From Penium margaritaceum (Eukaryota; Streptophyta; Zygnematophyceae; Desmidiales; Peniaceae): a stretch of DNA of 23,955 nucleotides. Every line of letters starts with the position of its first letter. Within the stretch, counting starts at the first letter, position 1. Below the pieces are notes generated by a model, which saw only the letters and a program-made list of their open reading frames with translations, did no database searches and was not told the origin of the DNA. The position numbers were made by a program, and so were the translations under genes. Shown piece by piece: positions 9,896 to 20,246 of the stretch. The DNA lies in NCBI GenBank assembly GCA_023375785.1, contig SZWC01006761.1:37973-61927 (forward strand). The letters are read 5' to 3'.

Positions 9896-10853
9896 AACAA
9901 GCCAGAGCTTGTTGTGCTGCACAGCAAAGATGCAGCAATCGCAGCAGCAGTTAGCAGCAGCAGCGGCAACAGCACACAGCAGTAGCGACAGGCCCTGGGA
10001 GGACCCACCAACCTGCGCCATTGCAAGGCATTGGCCGCAACACCTGCACGACAGAGGAGTCGTGCAGGAGGGGTGCAGCAGTGTAGCAGCACGCCAGCGC
10101 AGCAGCGCCATAGCAGCTGCCCAGCAGGGCAGCAATAGTGCTGGCAGTTTTGACCAGAGCAGCAGCAGCAGCAGCAACATCGGCGGCGGCATCAGAAACA
10201 TCAGCAACAGTAGCCGCCAAAGTGGCTTGAGGCCATTGTCGTCAAGCTCGACGGCAGCAGCATCAGCAGCAACAACAGCAGCGTGCGCCACCGCTGCCCC
10301 TGTCCGTGCAACTTCCTAGAAGCCGCACAGACGTGGAGGAGCCGCGGACGAAAATCGCGTCAGCCACCACCTCATTGGCGGCACGAGCTTGTCCTGGCTT
10401 CAAACGAACGTTGTTTTCGGTGTTTGAGGGTGCGTTGGAAAGCTCTTCTCTCAAGCTCTCCAGAGCTACTATTCACGCTCATTTTCATGCTCTGTCGCCA
10501 CCAGCAAAGACTGAAGTGCAACGCAGATTTGTTTTCTGCTGAAATTCGGGCAGAACGGGGAAAAGTGACGTTTTGCCACTTTTTCCAACTTTTTGCGACC
10601 AAACATTTCACCATCATGTTCAGAACATTCAGGAGCCTCTGTGGTCCAAGTTTCGCTTGATTTGGACAACCTTGAGTTTTTAGTGCCGAAAATTCTAAAT
10701 TTCAGCAGTTCGCCAAATTTCTGGCCGTCAGCACCATACTTAACCAATTTTTTGGCCGGACAGTCAAACATTTCCAACGTCTCAAATCTTCGAGAAACAC
10801 TGACGGTTTTGAAATCCGACAAACTTGACCTGTCCCCCATACTGAGCGGCGAC
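9896..10853 (+). other. Long 5' leader of element A, CAG-rich
   Basis: About 960 bases separate the primer-binding site from the probable gag ATG. The first third (9925-10285) is full of CAG/GCA triplets. It contains an upstream open frame from ATG 9930 to 10319 encoding an Ala/Gln/Ser-rich peptide with no domain. The remainder is AT-richer and matches the end of the B leader just before gag (GACGGTTTTGAAATCCG). Confidence 0.6.
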
Positions 10854-12464
10854 ATGAGCCTGTCCGACAACAAGGAGAAGGGACCAGGCGACCCCTCCTC
10901 CTCTTCGTCTGATGTACTGAGTCCACGCTCGCAGGCCATTGAGGACCTGCGAAGCCAACAGGATGAGATGCGTCGCCTCCAGAGAGAGCAGACTGATGCT
11001 ATCCGCACGCTGACTGAGTTTCTGCGTGCTCAGTCCACAGCTCCTCAACGGGTTTCTGAGGGAGCTGCCGGCATCACGGTCTTTTCCCAGCAGTCCGCTC
11101 AGGCACCCGTGATTGGCGCTCGACCTGTCCCACCACCTGCTGACCTCTTGGATGGTGAGCCACTCATTCCAGGCATTACGGATGATTCCTTGGCTCAGGA
11201 GATTTGAGTTCTTCAGGAGCGCCTCCGTCAGCTGCAGACGGGCACCCGATCTCCTCCGTTTTCCCTGATACGATTGTCACCTGACTACCCCGGTGACCAT
11301 CCTCTTCCAGGAGTCTTTCCCGTCTTTCATCCTTCTCAGCCTGTGGTTGCTCTCCCCACGGAGCGGCAGCCCAAGGATTTTAAGGCACCACCTCCACGGT
11401 ACATCAATGAGGATGGCTTCGACTGCTGGGAGATCCTGTTTCAGGTGTGGGCTACTTCTGAGGGAGTGTGGCCTTACTACTGCAGCCCGTACCAGCCTAC
11501 AGACCCAGCACAGGTACTGACAGTAGCCCGGGCCATGCGCGGACTCCACTACGCCATGCAATGCGAGACTGTCGTCGACTTCCGCCCCTTCCTTGGCGAG
11601 GCCGGCACAGTCACCGGCGTCGATCCTCGTGGAGGTTGGGATGTGGCCTTATCCCTGCTGGCCGCAGAGACGCACACCACTCGTGCATCACACATTCGTG
11701 CTTTCCATTCGCTCCGTCAGGGGCCTGCGGAGCCTGCAGCGGATTACTGGCGATGCGCCATGTGCATCTACATGCGCTTGGGGACCTCGGGAGGCACACA
11801 GCTGTGGGCGCTTCGTATGATTATGCTCGGAGTTTGCCTCGAGTACAAAGACATCTTCACACGGTACACCGACGCTGTCCTCGAGCCCTTCTCAGCCACT
11901 CTACAACTACTTCCTTGGACGCATCAGCTCTTCCTTTAGGTGACCTCAGCCCGCGAGGCAGCCATAGCCCATCAGGAGACTTCCCTCGCTGTAGTAGTCA
12001 TCGCATCACCACCATCTTCCCTCCTGCAGTCTCCCTCTTCCTCCTCCATCACTTCCTTATCTTCCTCTTCCTCTTCGACCCCGTCTACACCCACACAAAC
12101 ACAGGGCGTTGCAGCAGCCGCCCAGGGGAAGAAGAAGAATAGGAAGCGTGGATCAGGTCAGCAGCAGTCGTCATCCAGTGGTAGCAGTGGCCGTTCTATG
12201 CACTGTTACAACTGTGGAGGCGCCCATCGCTACACCGAGTGCCAGCAGCCGCTCGACTGGGCGCGGATCACTCGTGGGCTCGAGGCTACTCATGCTCTCC
12301 GTTCCACGTCTGGCACGTCACCCGCATCCTCCTCCGGACGCGCGGCGGCCACGACTGCAGCTGTTCCTGCCTCCTCACCGACGAGCAGCAGCGATCCAGA
12401 CCCGCGCGACAACACCATTGCCGAGCTTCGCCATCTTCTGGCGCTGTGCTTTCAGGGAGGTGCG
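10854..12464 (+). pseudogene. Copia gag, element A (broken)
   Basis: The probable start is ATG 10854 (MSLSDNKEKGPGDPSSSSS), the methionine shared with element B. A region following RSQAIEDLRSQQ is likely coiled. The capsid-like part follows (WEILFQVWATSEGVWPYY; SHIRAFHSLRQGPAEPAADY), then a Ser/Thr-rich linker and a CCHC zinc knuckle CYNCGGAHRYTEC at about 12203-12241, spaced C-X2-C-X3-H-X4-C. Gag would form the particle that packages the RNA. It is interrupted by TGA 11205-11207 and TAG 11937-11939 (B has CAG there). An extra T near 12464-12467 (GCGAGTTGTG versus GCGAGTGTG in B) shifts the frame before protease. It is non-functional. Confidence 0.88.
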
Positions 12465-14004
12465 AGTTGTGTTGTCATCGTCGGGTGGTTCACAGACTGT
12501 TTGTTTGTCCGTTCCTGTGGCTCGTGACGACACGTGTGGGGGAGCAGAGTCAGCATGTGATGATGATGGGCCTAACTGCACCGAGTGGATTCATGAGTCT
12601 CATCTTTGTGTTGTGCGCCGTTCCTCCCCACTTACGACTCAGCGTCCCTCTGATGCCGAGTGTTCCATTGCTTGTTGTACAGTAACGTCCTCCAGTCGTG
12701 ACTCTGGTGGCACTTGGATCATTGATTCTCTTGCCACCCATCACATGACGTGCCATCGTAGTGACTTTGCTGTTCTCGGCCGTGTCACGTCTGTCTGTTC
12801 CGTTCGTACAGGCTCTGGTCAGTCCTTTCCAGTCCATGGTATTGGGGTTGTATGCTTCGATGGTCCGTCTGGCCCCTTGTACCTTTTCGACGTGTTGATT
12901 GTGCCTGATCTTGAGCCCAACTTGCTTTCTGTTTGTGCCTGCACCTTGATGGGTCTCTCTGTGGAGCATATCGGTGACTCAGCGACTATGACTGCTACTG
13001 ACACCCGCAGTGTCGTCATGCATGCTTCAGTCATAGATGATCTGTATCGCATCCCTCGGCCCTCCTCTCCTTGCTCTTCCTCCTCCTCCGATCGTGTCTT
13101 TCTCACTGGTGTTTTATCTCTGGAACACCAGCGGTTGCTTCATCGCCGTCTGTGTCAAGTGGGCTCCGACACTGTGTCGAAGCTCATTTGGACACAACCC
13201 GCTCTCGGTCTTGACGTGGCTTCTTTCGAGAAGCCACCCAAGACTGACTGTCTTTTTTGCGCTCAGGGGAAGATGCACCGGTGCACCTACCCTGACTCTC
13301 GTTCCTGAGCGCTTTGGCTTCTCGAGTTGGTTCACCGAGACCTTCTCAGCCCTCTCCCGATCGAGTTTCTGTCCGAGAGGGGCCGGTATGTTCTGACTCT
13401 GACTGATGACTTTACCCGGATGCGGTGGGTCTACAGTCTTCGTCAGAAGAGCAACGCCGCCCTTGCGGTTCGATTCTGGCTAGTGATGGCTGAGCGTCAG
13501 TCCCGCTACACGCTACATACCTTCCGCTCCGATCACGGCGGCGAGTTCCTTGGCAAGATGGACTCCTTCTTTGCTGAGCACGGGATTTTTCACCAAGTCT
13601 CCGCTCCTGCTACCCCCCAGAAGAACGGTGAACCTGAGCGCTGGAACCACACCATGGAGGATGCGGTTCGCGCCATGCGGTCTGAGTACGGTCTCCCAGA
13701 GTCTTTTGTGTTTGAGGGTTTTGCCTACATGACTTGGGTCTGGAACCGCCTCCCGCACGGTCCGCTTGCGGACCATACTACACCGTACGAGCTCTGGTTT
13801 GGACACCGTTCTGAACTTCATCTCGCTCGCGTCTGGGGCTCTCTGGCCACCGTGTGGTACACCGAGGACCAGCAGGGGTCCAAGGTCTCACCTCGGGGCC
13901 GCTTGTGTGCCTTCATAGGCATTTCCCCGCGGTCGAAGGCCTGGCGCTTCTGGAACCCTACTCGTCGTCGCGTCATTGAGTCCCGCGACTAGCTGTTTTT
14001 TTAG
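12465..14004 (+). pseudogene. Copia protease and integrase, element A (broken)
   Basis: After the shift the frame reads DTCGGAESACDDDG and reaches the aspartic protease site at about 12717-12745 as WIIDSLATHH. Element B has the normal Asp-Ser-Gly, so the catalytic Gly is Leu here. The integrase zinc-binding region reads HRRLCQVG and DCLFCAQGKMHR; B has HRRLCHVG, so one His ligand is lost. The catalytic core retains LTDDFTR, FRSDHGGEF and NGEPERWN (the D, D and E residues). Stops are TGA 13306-13308 (B has CGA), TAG 13990-13992 and TAG 14002-14004. It cannot make an active enzyme set. Confidence 0.87.
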
Positions 14005-15248
14005 TCTCTCACCTACCGTGATCTGACTTCGATCACAGCACTCTCCGCCGTCCATGTTCCTTCCCGTGAGGGTTCTCGGCGGATGGGCGAGACTTCTACG
14101 CCAACGAGCACCTCTCATCAGGCTGATGTGTCCACTCGAGCCCCCTCTTGGTCTCCGGCCCTTGATGATCTGGCGATCATTGCCGTCGGTCCAGAGATCT
14201 TGCCTGTACAGATTGTTTCACACCGCACAGGTACCTCTCTTCCCACGCCTCCTTCTGCACCAGCACCTGCGTCTGCTGGCACTCCTGTCTCTTTATCTGA
14301 TCCAGTCTCGCCCACTCCCATTCCTACGTCGACTGGTACTCCTGCCTCAGTGTCAGGTCTAGTCTTGCCTGCTTTGGCTGTCACACCCAGCCACGTGTTC
14401 CCCACACACGCATCTCCTCCCACGGCATCTCCGGCTGCCTCGTCTCAGCCCTCACCAGCTGTGGTCGTACCTGTCCCTGTGGTCGCACCTGTCGCTGAGC
14501 CTGAGGTGCGTCCCTCGACCACAGGTTACTCCCGTGAGCCCGGTGGCCGTCTTCGACCACTGGATTCCGGAGCTCAGCGAGCGTTGGGCCCGAGACCCAG
14601 GCGCTCCTCTCGTAGCATCGCAAGTGGTGACCCCGGCACAAAGGCCTTAGGCTTGAGTGTCCGCACTGAGCTCACAGAGGTACATCCAACGTACCCCGTA
14701 GGGCACGACCTCGTCACTCGCGAGTTCCATATCGCATGTGACGCTGCAACTGATCTCGTGGTCGTCAGGCCTGGCACTCAGGTGTGTGCACTTGCCACGC
14801 ATAGTTCTCCCTCTATGGCGTCCGACCCCGGCACACTGAGGGAGGCTCTCTCATCACAGGATGCTAACGTTTGGCGTGCTGCCTGCGAGAATGAGCTTCG
14901 CGCTATCCGAGAGCACAGAGTCTACGAGCTTGTTGACCTTCCTCCCGGGGGGAAGGCTATTCAGGTCAAGTTGGTCTTTTGTAAGAAGGTGAAGCCGGAT
15001 GGATCATTGGAACGCTACAAGGCCCGCTTGGTCGTCAAGGGGTACTCTCAGATTGAGGGAGTCGATTACACTGACACCTTTGCCCCTGTCGGCCGCATGA
15101 CCTCAGCTCAAGGTCTGTTTCGTGTAGTGGCTCAGTATGACTGGGAACTGCACCAGATGGATGTGAACAATACGTTCCTCCATGGCTCTCTGGATGAGGA
15201 GATTTACGTGGCTCAGCCACCGGGCTTTGAGGACGGTGTCAAGGTCTA
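14005..15248 (+). pseudogene. Copia spacer and N-terminal reverse transcriptase, element A (truncated)
   Basis: A Pro/Ser/Thr-rich linker (about 14090-14640) leads to the reverse transcriptase: NVWRAACENELRAIREHRVY, LVVKGYSQIEGVDYTDTFAP, then HQMDVNNTFLHGSLDEEIY with the first catalytic Asp, and PPGFEDGVKV. The frame is open from 14005 to 15248, so the recent damage lies elsewhere. The domain is cut before the YVDD box. The following TAG (15247-15249) arises at the strand-switch junction. In protein order the next family segment, about 30 codons later, is the one that begins at 6776. Confidence 0.86.
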
Positions 15249-18200
15249 GCCCTGGTGATGCAGGAGGAGGCGTGGGAGCAGCGGTACCTGTGGGGTGCAA
15301 AGCAGGCTGGACAGGCGGGATCTCTGGACCAATGGCAATGATAGCCGGATCATCAAGTGCTGGAGTTAGAGGGGGGACTCGAGCGGACACATCAGCCTGG
15401 CGAGAAATGGTCGCTGGCGAAGAGGTCTCCCCCATCCGCCGAGGACCCTCACAGGAAGGTACATGAGCTGCAGAGAGCGCTGTGATCGAAGCCAGATCAC
15501 GGTATGTGAGTGACTCAAAAAACAGCGCGTCACGAGACTCAATGACACGACGGCGAGTGGGGTCCCAAAAACGCCAGGCCTTCGACCGCGGGGAGATGCC
15601 GATGAAGGCACACAAGCGACCCCGAGGGGAGACCTTGGACCCCTGCTGGTCCTCGGTGTACCATACGGAGGCCAGGGATCCCCAGACGCGTGCGAGACGA
15701 AGATCGGCACGGTGGCCAAACCAGAGCTCGTACGGTGTAACATGATCCGGAAGCGGACCATGGGGGAGGCGGTTCCAGACCCAAGTCATGTAGGCGAAGC
15801 CCTCGAATGCAAAGGACTCCGGGAGACCGCACTCAGACCGCATGGCGCGGACCGCATCCTCCATGGTGCGGTTCCAGCGCTCAGATACACCGTTCTGCTG
15901 TGGGGTAGCAGGAGCGGAGACCTGGTGAAAAATGCCGTGCTCAGCAAAGAAGGAGTCCATCTCGCTGAGGAACTCGCCGCCGCGATCCGAGCGAAAGGTA
16001 TGTAGCGTGTGGCGAGACTGACGCTCAGCCATCACGAGCCAGAGCCGAACCGCAAGGGCGGCGTTGCTCTTCTGACGCAGACTGTAGACCCACCGCATCC
16101 GGGTGAAGTCATCAGTCAGCGTCAGAACATACCGGCCCCTCTCGGACAGCGACTCGACCGGGAGAGGACCAAGCACGTCCGACTGGACCAACTCAAGGGG
16201 CCTCAGCGCTCGGGAACGCGAATCAGGGTAAGTGCACCGGTGCATCTTACCCTGAGCGCCAAAAAGACAGTCGGTCTTGGGTGGCTTCTCGAAAGAAGCC
16301 ACGTCAAGACCAAGAGCGGGCTGTGTCCGGATGAGCTTCGACACAGTGTCGGAGCCCACGTGACACAGACGTCGGTGAAGCAACCGCCGGTGTTCCNCCG
16401 GGAGAGGACCGAGCAGGTCCGAGTGGACCAACTCGAGGGGCCTCAGCGCTCGGGAACGCGAATCAGGGTAAGTGCACCGGTGCATCTTACCCTGAGCGCA
16501 AAAAAGACAGTCGGTCTTGGGTGGCTTCTCGAAAGAAGCCACGTCAAGACCAAGAGCGGGCTGTGTCCGGATGAGCTTCGACACAGTGTCGGAGCCCACG
16601 TGACACAGACGTCGGTGAAGCAACCGCTGGTGTTCCGGGGATAGAACACCAGTGACAAAGACGCGACCAGAGGAGGGGGGAGAGCAAGGGGAGGAGGGCC
16701 GAGCAATGCGGTACAAATCAATTACGACTGAAGCACGCTGGACAATGCTACGGGTGTCAAGAGCAGTCACAGTCGCTGAATCAGCGGTGTGCTCAACGGA
16801 GAGACCTATCAGAGTGCAGGCACGCACAGACAGCAGACTGAGCTCGAGATCAGGCACAAACAGCACGTCAGAGAGATACAGGGGGCCAGACGGACCATCA
16901 AAGCATACAACCCCAACACCGTGAACCGGTAAGGACTGACCAGAACCTGTACGAACAGAACGGACAGTCGTGACAGGACCAAGTACCACAAAGTCACTAC
17001 GACGGCACGTCACGTGGTGGGTGGCACCGGAATCGATGATCCATGTGCCACCGGAGTCACGACTGGTGGACGTCACTGTACAACGAGCAATGGAACACTC
17101 GGCATCAGAGGGACGCTGAGCCGTCTGTGGGAAGGAACGACGTACATCACGAAGGTGAGACTCATGAATCTAGTTAGTGCAGTCAGGCCCATCATCATCA
17201 CATGCGGACTGTGCTCCCCCACACGTGTCATCATGAGTTTTGAGGACGGACGAACAAGTAGTCTGTGACCCACTCGACGATGACAGCACACTCGCACCTC
17301 CCTGAAAGCAAAGCGCTAGAAGATGACGAAGCTCGGCGATGGTGCGGTCACGTGGGTCTGGATCACTGCTGCTTGCCGGTGAGGATGCAGGATTAGCTGC
17401 AGTCGTAGTCGCCGCGCGTCCAGAGGAGTGTGCGGTCGATGTGCCGGACGCGGTGCGAGCAGCATGAGCAGCCTGAAGTCCGCGAGTGATGCGCTCCCAG
17501 TCGAGCGGCTGCTGGCACTCGGTGTAGCGATGGGCACCTCCACAGTTGTAGCAAGGCACGGAACGGCCACTGCTACCACTGGATGACGACTGCTGCTGAC
17601 CCGATCCGCACTTCCTATTCTTCTTCTTTCCCTTGGCAGCTGCAGCAATGCCCTGCGTCTGCGTGGGTGTAGACGGGGTCGAAGAGGAGGAGGAAGATGA
17701 GGTCGTGATGGAGGAAGGCGAGGGTGACTGCAGGAGGGAAGATGGTGGTGAGGCGAGGACTGCTGCAGCGAGGGAAGTCTCCTGATGTGCTACTGATGCC
17801 TCGCGTGCCGACGTCACCTGGAGGAAAAGCTGATGGGCCCAAGGGAGCAGCTGCAGGGTGGCTGAGAAAGGCTCGAGAGCAGCGTCGCTATACCGTGTAA
17901 ATATGTCGGTGTACTCCAGGCGAACTCCGAGCATGATCGTCCGAAGCGCCCACAGCTGTGTGCCCCCTGAGGTCCCCAGACGCGTGTAGATACGCATGGC
18001 ACGTCGCCAGTAATCCGCTGCAGGCTCCGCGGGTCCCTGACGGAGAGAGTGGAAAGCACGAATGTGTGACGCACGCGTGGCGTGCGTCTCTGCAGCCAGT
18101 AGGGACAACGCCAGATCCCAGCCTCCATGAGGATCAGCTCCGGTGCCTGTGCCTGCCTCGCCGAGGAGGGGACGGAAGTCAACGACAGTCTCGCGTGGCA

Positions 18201-18924
18201 TGGCGTAGAGAAGCCCTCGTATGGCCCGGGCTGCTGTCAGCACCTGTGCTGGATCTGTAGACTGGTATGGGCTGTGGTAGTAAGGCCACACTCCCTCCGA
18301 AGTGGCCCACACCTGAAACAGGATCTCCCAGCAGTAAAATCCATCCTCGCTGATGTACCGTGGAGGTGGTGCCTCAAAGTCCTTTGGCTGCCGCTCCGTG
18401 GGGAGAGCAGCCGCAGGCTGAGGAGGACGAGAGACGGGAAAAACTCCTGGAAGGGGGTGATCACCGGGGAAGTCAGGTGACGGTCGTATCGGGGACACGG
18501 GTGGAGGTCGGATACCCATCTGCAGCTAATGGAGGCGCTCCTGTAGAAGAAGAATCTCCCGCTCCTGGGAGTCATCCTCGAAGCCTGGCATGAATGGCTC
18601 GTCATCAAGGAGGTCCACAGGTGGTGGGGAAACCACACCAGGAGGTGAAGCAAGCGGGGCACCTGTCACGGACGCCTGAGCCGAGTGCTGGGTGGAGGCC
18701 GCAACGCCGGCAGCTCCCTCAGAGATCCGCGGAGGAGCCGTGGACTGAGCGCGCAGGAGCTCAGTCAGCGTGCGGATCGAGTCAGTCTGCTCTCGGTGCA
18801 GACGACGCATCTCCTCCTGCTGGCTGCGTAGGTCCTCAATGGCCTGCGAGCGAGGGCTCAATACCCCTGAAGAAGAGGAGGAGGGATCACCTGGTCCCTT
18901 GTCCTTGTCGTCGGGCGAACTCAT
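15249..18924 (-). pseudogene. Copia gag-protease-integrase polyprotein, element B (truncated, two stops)
   Basis: One frame runs from the probable ATG at 18924 (MSSPDDKDKGPGD) to the junction at 15249. In order: coiled region (RSQAIEDLRSQQEEMRRL), capsid-like region, CCHC knuckle CYNCGGAHRYTEC (about 17563-17525), protease WIIDSGATHH with intact Asp-Ser-Gly (about 17043-17014), integrase zinc region (HRRLCHVG; DCLFCAQGKMHR), core with LTDDFTR, FRSDRGGEF and NGVSERWN, then a Pro-rich linker cut at PTPPPASPG. Only two nonsense codons occur: TAG 18528-18526 (A has CAG) and TAG 17172-17170 (A has TGG). The N-join at 16397 inserts 240 bases in frame. All reverse transcriptase is missing from this part. 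Confidence 0.88.
16158..16636. repeat. Direct duplication of 239 bp around a single N (16397)
   Basis: 16158-16396 and 16398-16636 are near-identical (for example CCAAGCACGTCCGACTGG versus CCGAGCAGGTCCGAGTGG). They duplicate 80 codons of integrase between the zinc-binding region and the core, an arrangement not seen in element A. It is read as an assembly join. Confidence 0.85.
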
Positions 18925-20090
18925 GTCGCCGCTCACTATGGGATGACAGGTCAAGTTTGCCGGATTTCAAAACCGTCTGCGTTTCTCGGGGAGTTGAAAC
19001 GCTGGCGACTTTTGACTTTTCGGTTGAAGATTTGGCTGTCATGCTGACGTCAGCAAGTGGTTGCTGACGTCAGTACGACCTGATGACGTCAGCAACCAAC
19101 AATGCTGACGTCAGCTTGTCCCCTCCTTTTTTTTTCTTCTTTTCTCGTCACGGTTTTGCCGCTGCGCGGTGGCGCGCGGCAGCTTCGCGGAAGCTGCGCA
19201 GCAGCTTCTGCCCAGCTGCTACTGCAGCTGTGCTGTCAACTGCAGCAGCAGCTGCGTAGCTGCGTGTGCAGCGGTGGCAGCAGCGGCTGCGCTGCTGCTG
19301 CTGCTGCTGCGCGCGGCGGCTGCTACTGCGCGCGGCGCTGCTGCTGCGCGCTGCAGCTGCTGCTGGCTGCCGCCGCCGCGCACTGCTGCTGCTGCCACTG
19401 CTGCGCTGCTGCTGCCGCCGCGATTGCAGCTGCTGCTGCTGTGCCGCTGCCGCTGGTGCGCTGCTGCCGCCGACGCCGCTGCTGCGCTGGTGCTGCCGCC
19501 GCTGCTGCCACGCTGCTGTGGCGGCCGCTGCTGCTGCACTGCTGCTGCGCTGCTGCCGGCGCCGCCTCTGCTGCTACTGCTCTGCTGCTGCGGCTGTGGG
19601 GGGAGTGGCGGCTGTACGCACCGCAGCTGCCACACACCTCTGCGTGGCGGTACGCGCCGCTGCTGCTGCCTCAGCAGCTGCGATCACACGTGGTGGGTGG
19701 AGTACGCGGACGACGACCGGCCGTCTCCAATAGGTCCCAGAAGGTCTGCTGCAGCGGTGACTCTCACTGCTGCTGCTCTGCTGCGTCTCTGCTGCGCAGC
19801 TCAGTGAGAACTATCTCACTGCTCTGATACCATGAGAAAGTGCGTAGAAGCTTCCTAGCAACACGGCCGCTGACCGGGCGTCAGTGCCTGGTCAGACGGT
19901 GACGACAGTCACAGGTCGTACACACAACGGCAAGGGTTTGGCTAGGAGACACAAGTCAAAGTGTCAGAATGCTTCANGGACGGCGACCGGCCGTCTCCAA
20001 CAGGTCCCAGAAGGTCTGCTGCAGCGGTGACTCTCACTGCTGCTGCTCTGCTGCGTCTCTGCTGCGCAGCTCAGTGAGAACTGTCTCACT
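18925..20090 (-). other. Long 5' leader of element B, extremely CAG-rich on the sense strand
   Basis: This covers the minus-strand interval between the primer-binding site and gag. 19150-19800 is dense in GCTGCTGCN triplets on the plus strand (CAG/GCA in the element's sense), giving stop-poor Ala, Leu, Gln and Cys frames that are not genes. The gag-proximal 19040-19115 holds four TGACGTCA palindromes. The N-join at 19977 duplicates the start of the leader, the primer-binding site (first copy 19821-19832) and the end of the LTR. Confidence 0.7.
19045..19113. promoter_or_regulatory. Cluster of four TGACGTCA palindromes
   Basis: Exact TGACGTCA sites lie at 19045-19052, 19065-19072, 19084-19091 and 19106-19113, spaced 20, 19 and 22 bases start to start, close to two helical turns. 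TGACGTCA is the classical full site for bZIP factors (CREB/ATF in animals; TGA-type factors bind TGACG in plants). They lie in the B leader 120-190 bases upstream of the gag ATG. No such cluster is present in the A leader. Confidence 0.6.
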
Positions 20091-20246
20091 GCTCTGATAC
20101 CATGAGAAAGTGCGTAGAAGCTTCCTAGCAACACGGCCGCTGACCGGGCGACAGTGCCTGGTCAGACGGTGACGACAGTCACAGGTCGTACACACAACGG
20201 CAAGGGTTTGGCTAGGAGACACAAGTCAAAGTGTCAGAATGCTTCA
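19708..20246. repeat. Direct duplication of 269 bp around a single N (19977)
   Basis: 19708-19976 and 19978-20246 are near-identical, with differences such as GGACGACGACC versus GGACGGCGACC and AACTATCTCAC versus AACTGTCTCAC. It contains a second copy of the primer-binding site and 144 bp of LTR end (19833-19976). It is interpreted as overlapping contig ends joined without merging. Confidence 0.85.
20091..20102 (-). other. Primer-binding site of element B
   Basis: On the minus strand TGGTATCAGAGC directly follows the LTR end (CTTTCTCA). It is identical to the site of element A and complementary to plant initiator Met tRNA. Confidence 0.9.

Larger units (their letters stand above)
8944..15248 (+). 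mobile_element. Ty1/Copia retrotransposon A, 5' part
   Basis: The order is 5' LTR, primer-binding site, leader, gag, protease, integrase and the N-terminal half of reverse transcriptase. Integrase before reverse transcriptase defines the Copia superfamily. The sequence ends abruptly at 15248 inside reverse transcriptase, where it meets element B running the other way. The 3' part of this insertion appears to be 5241-6172 on the minus strand, because the LTR subtype and the 5-bp flank (GAAAG) match. Confidence 0.85.

Noticed and set aside
17170..18528. Programmed stop-codon readthrough between gag and pol
   Set aside because: The stops differ in position between A and B and are single-base changes from sense codons, so they look like decay; the family has gag and pol in one frame.
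19102..19827. A 241-residue Cys/Ala/Leu-rich protein on the plus strand
   Set aside because: It is composed of GCTGCTGC repeats antisense to the element B leader, with no domain or conserved counterpart in A.
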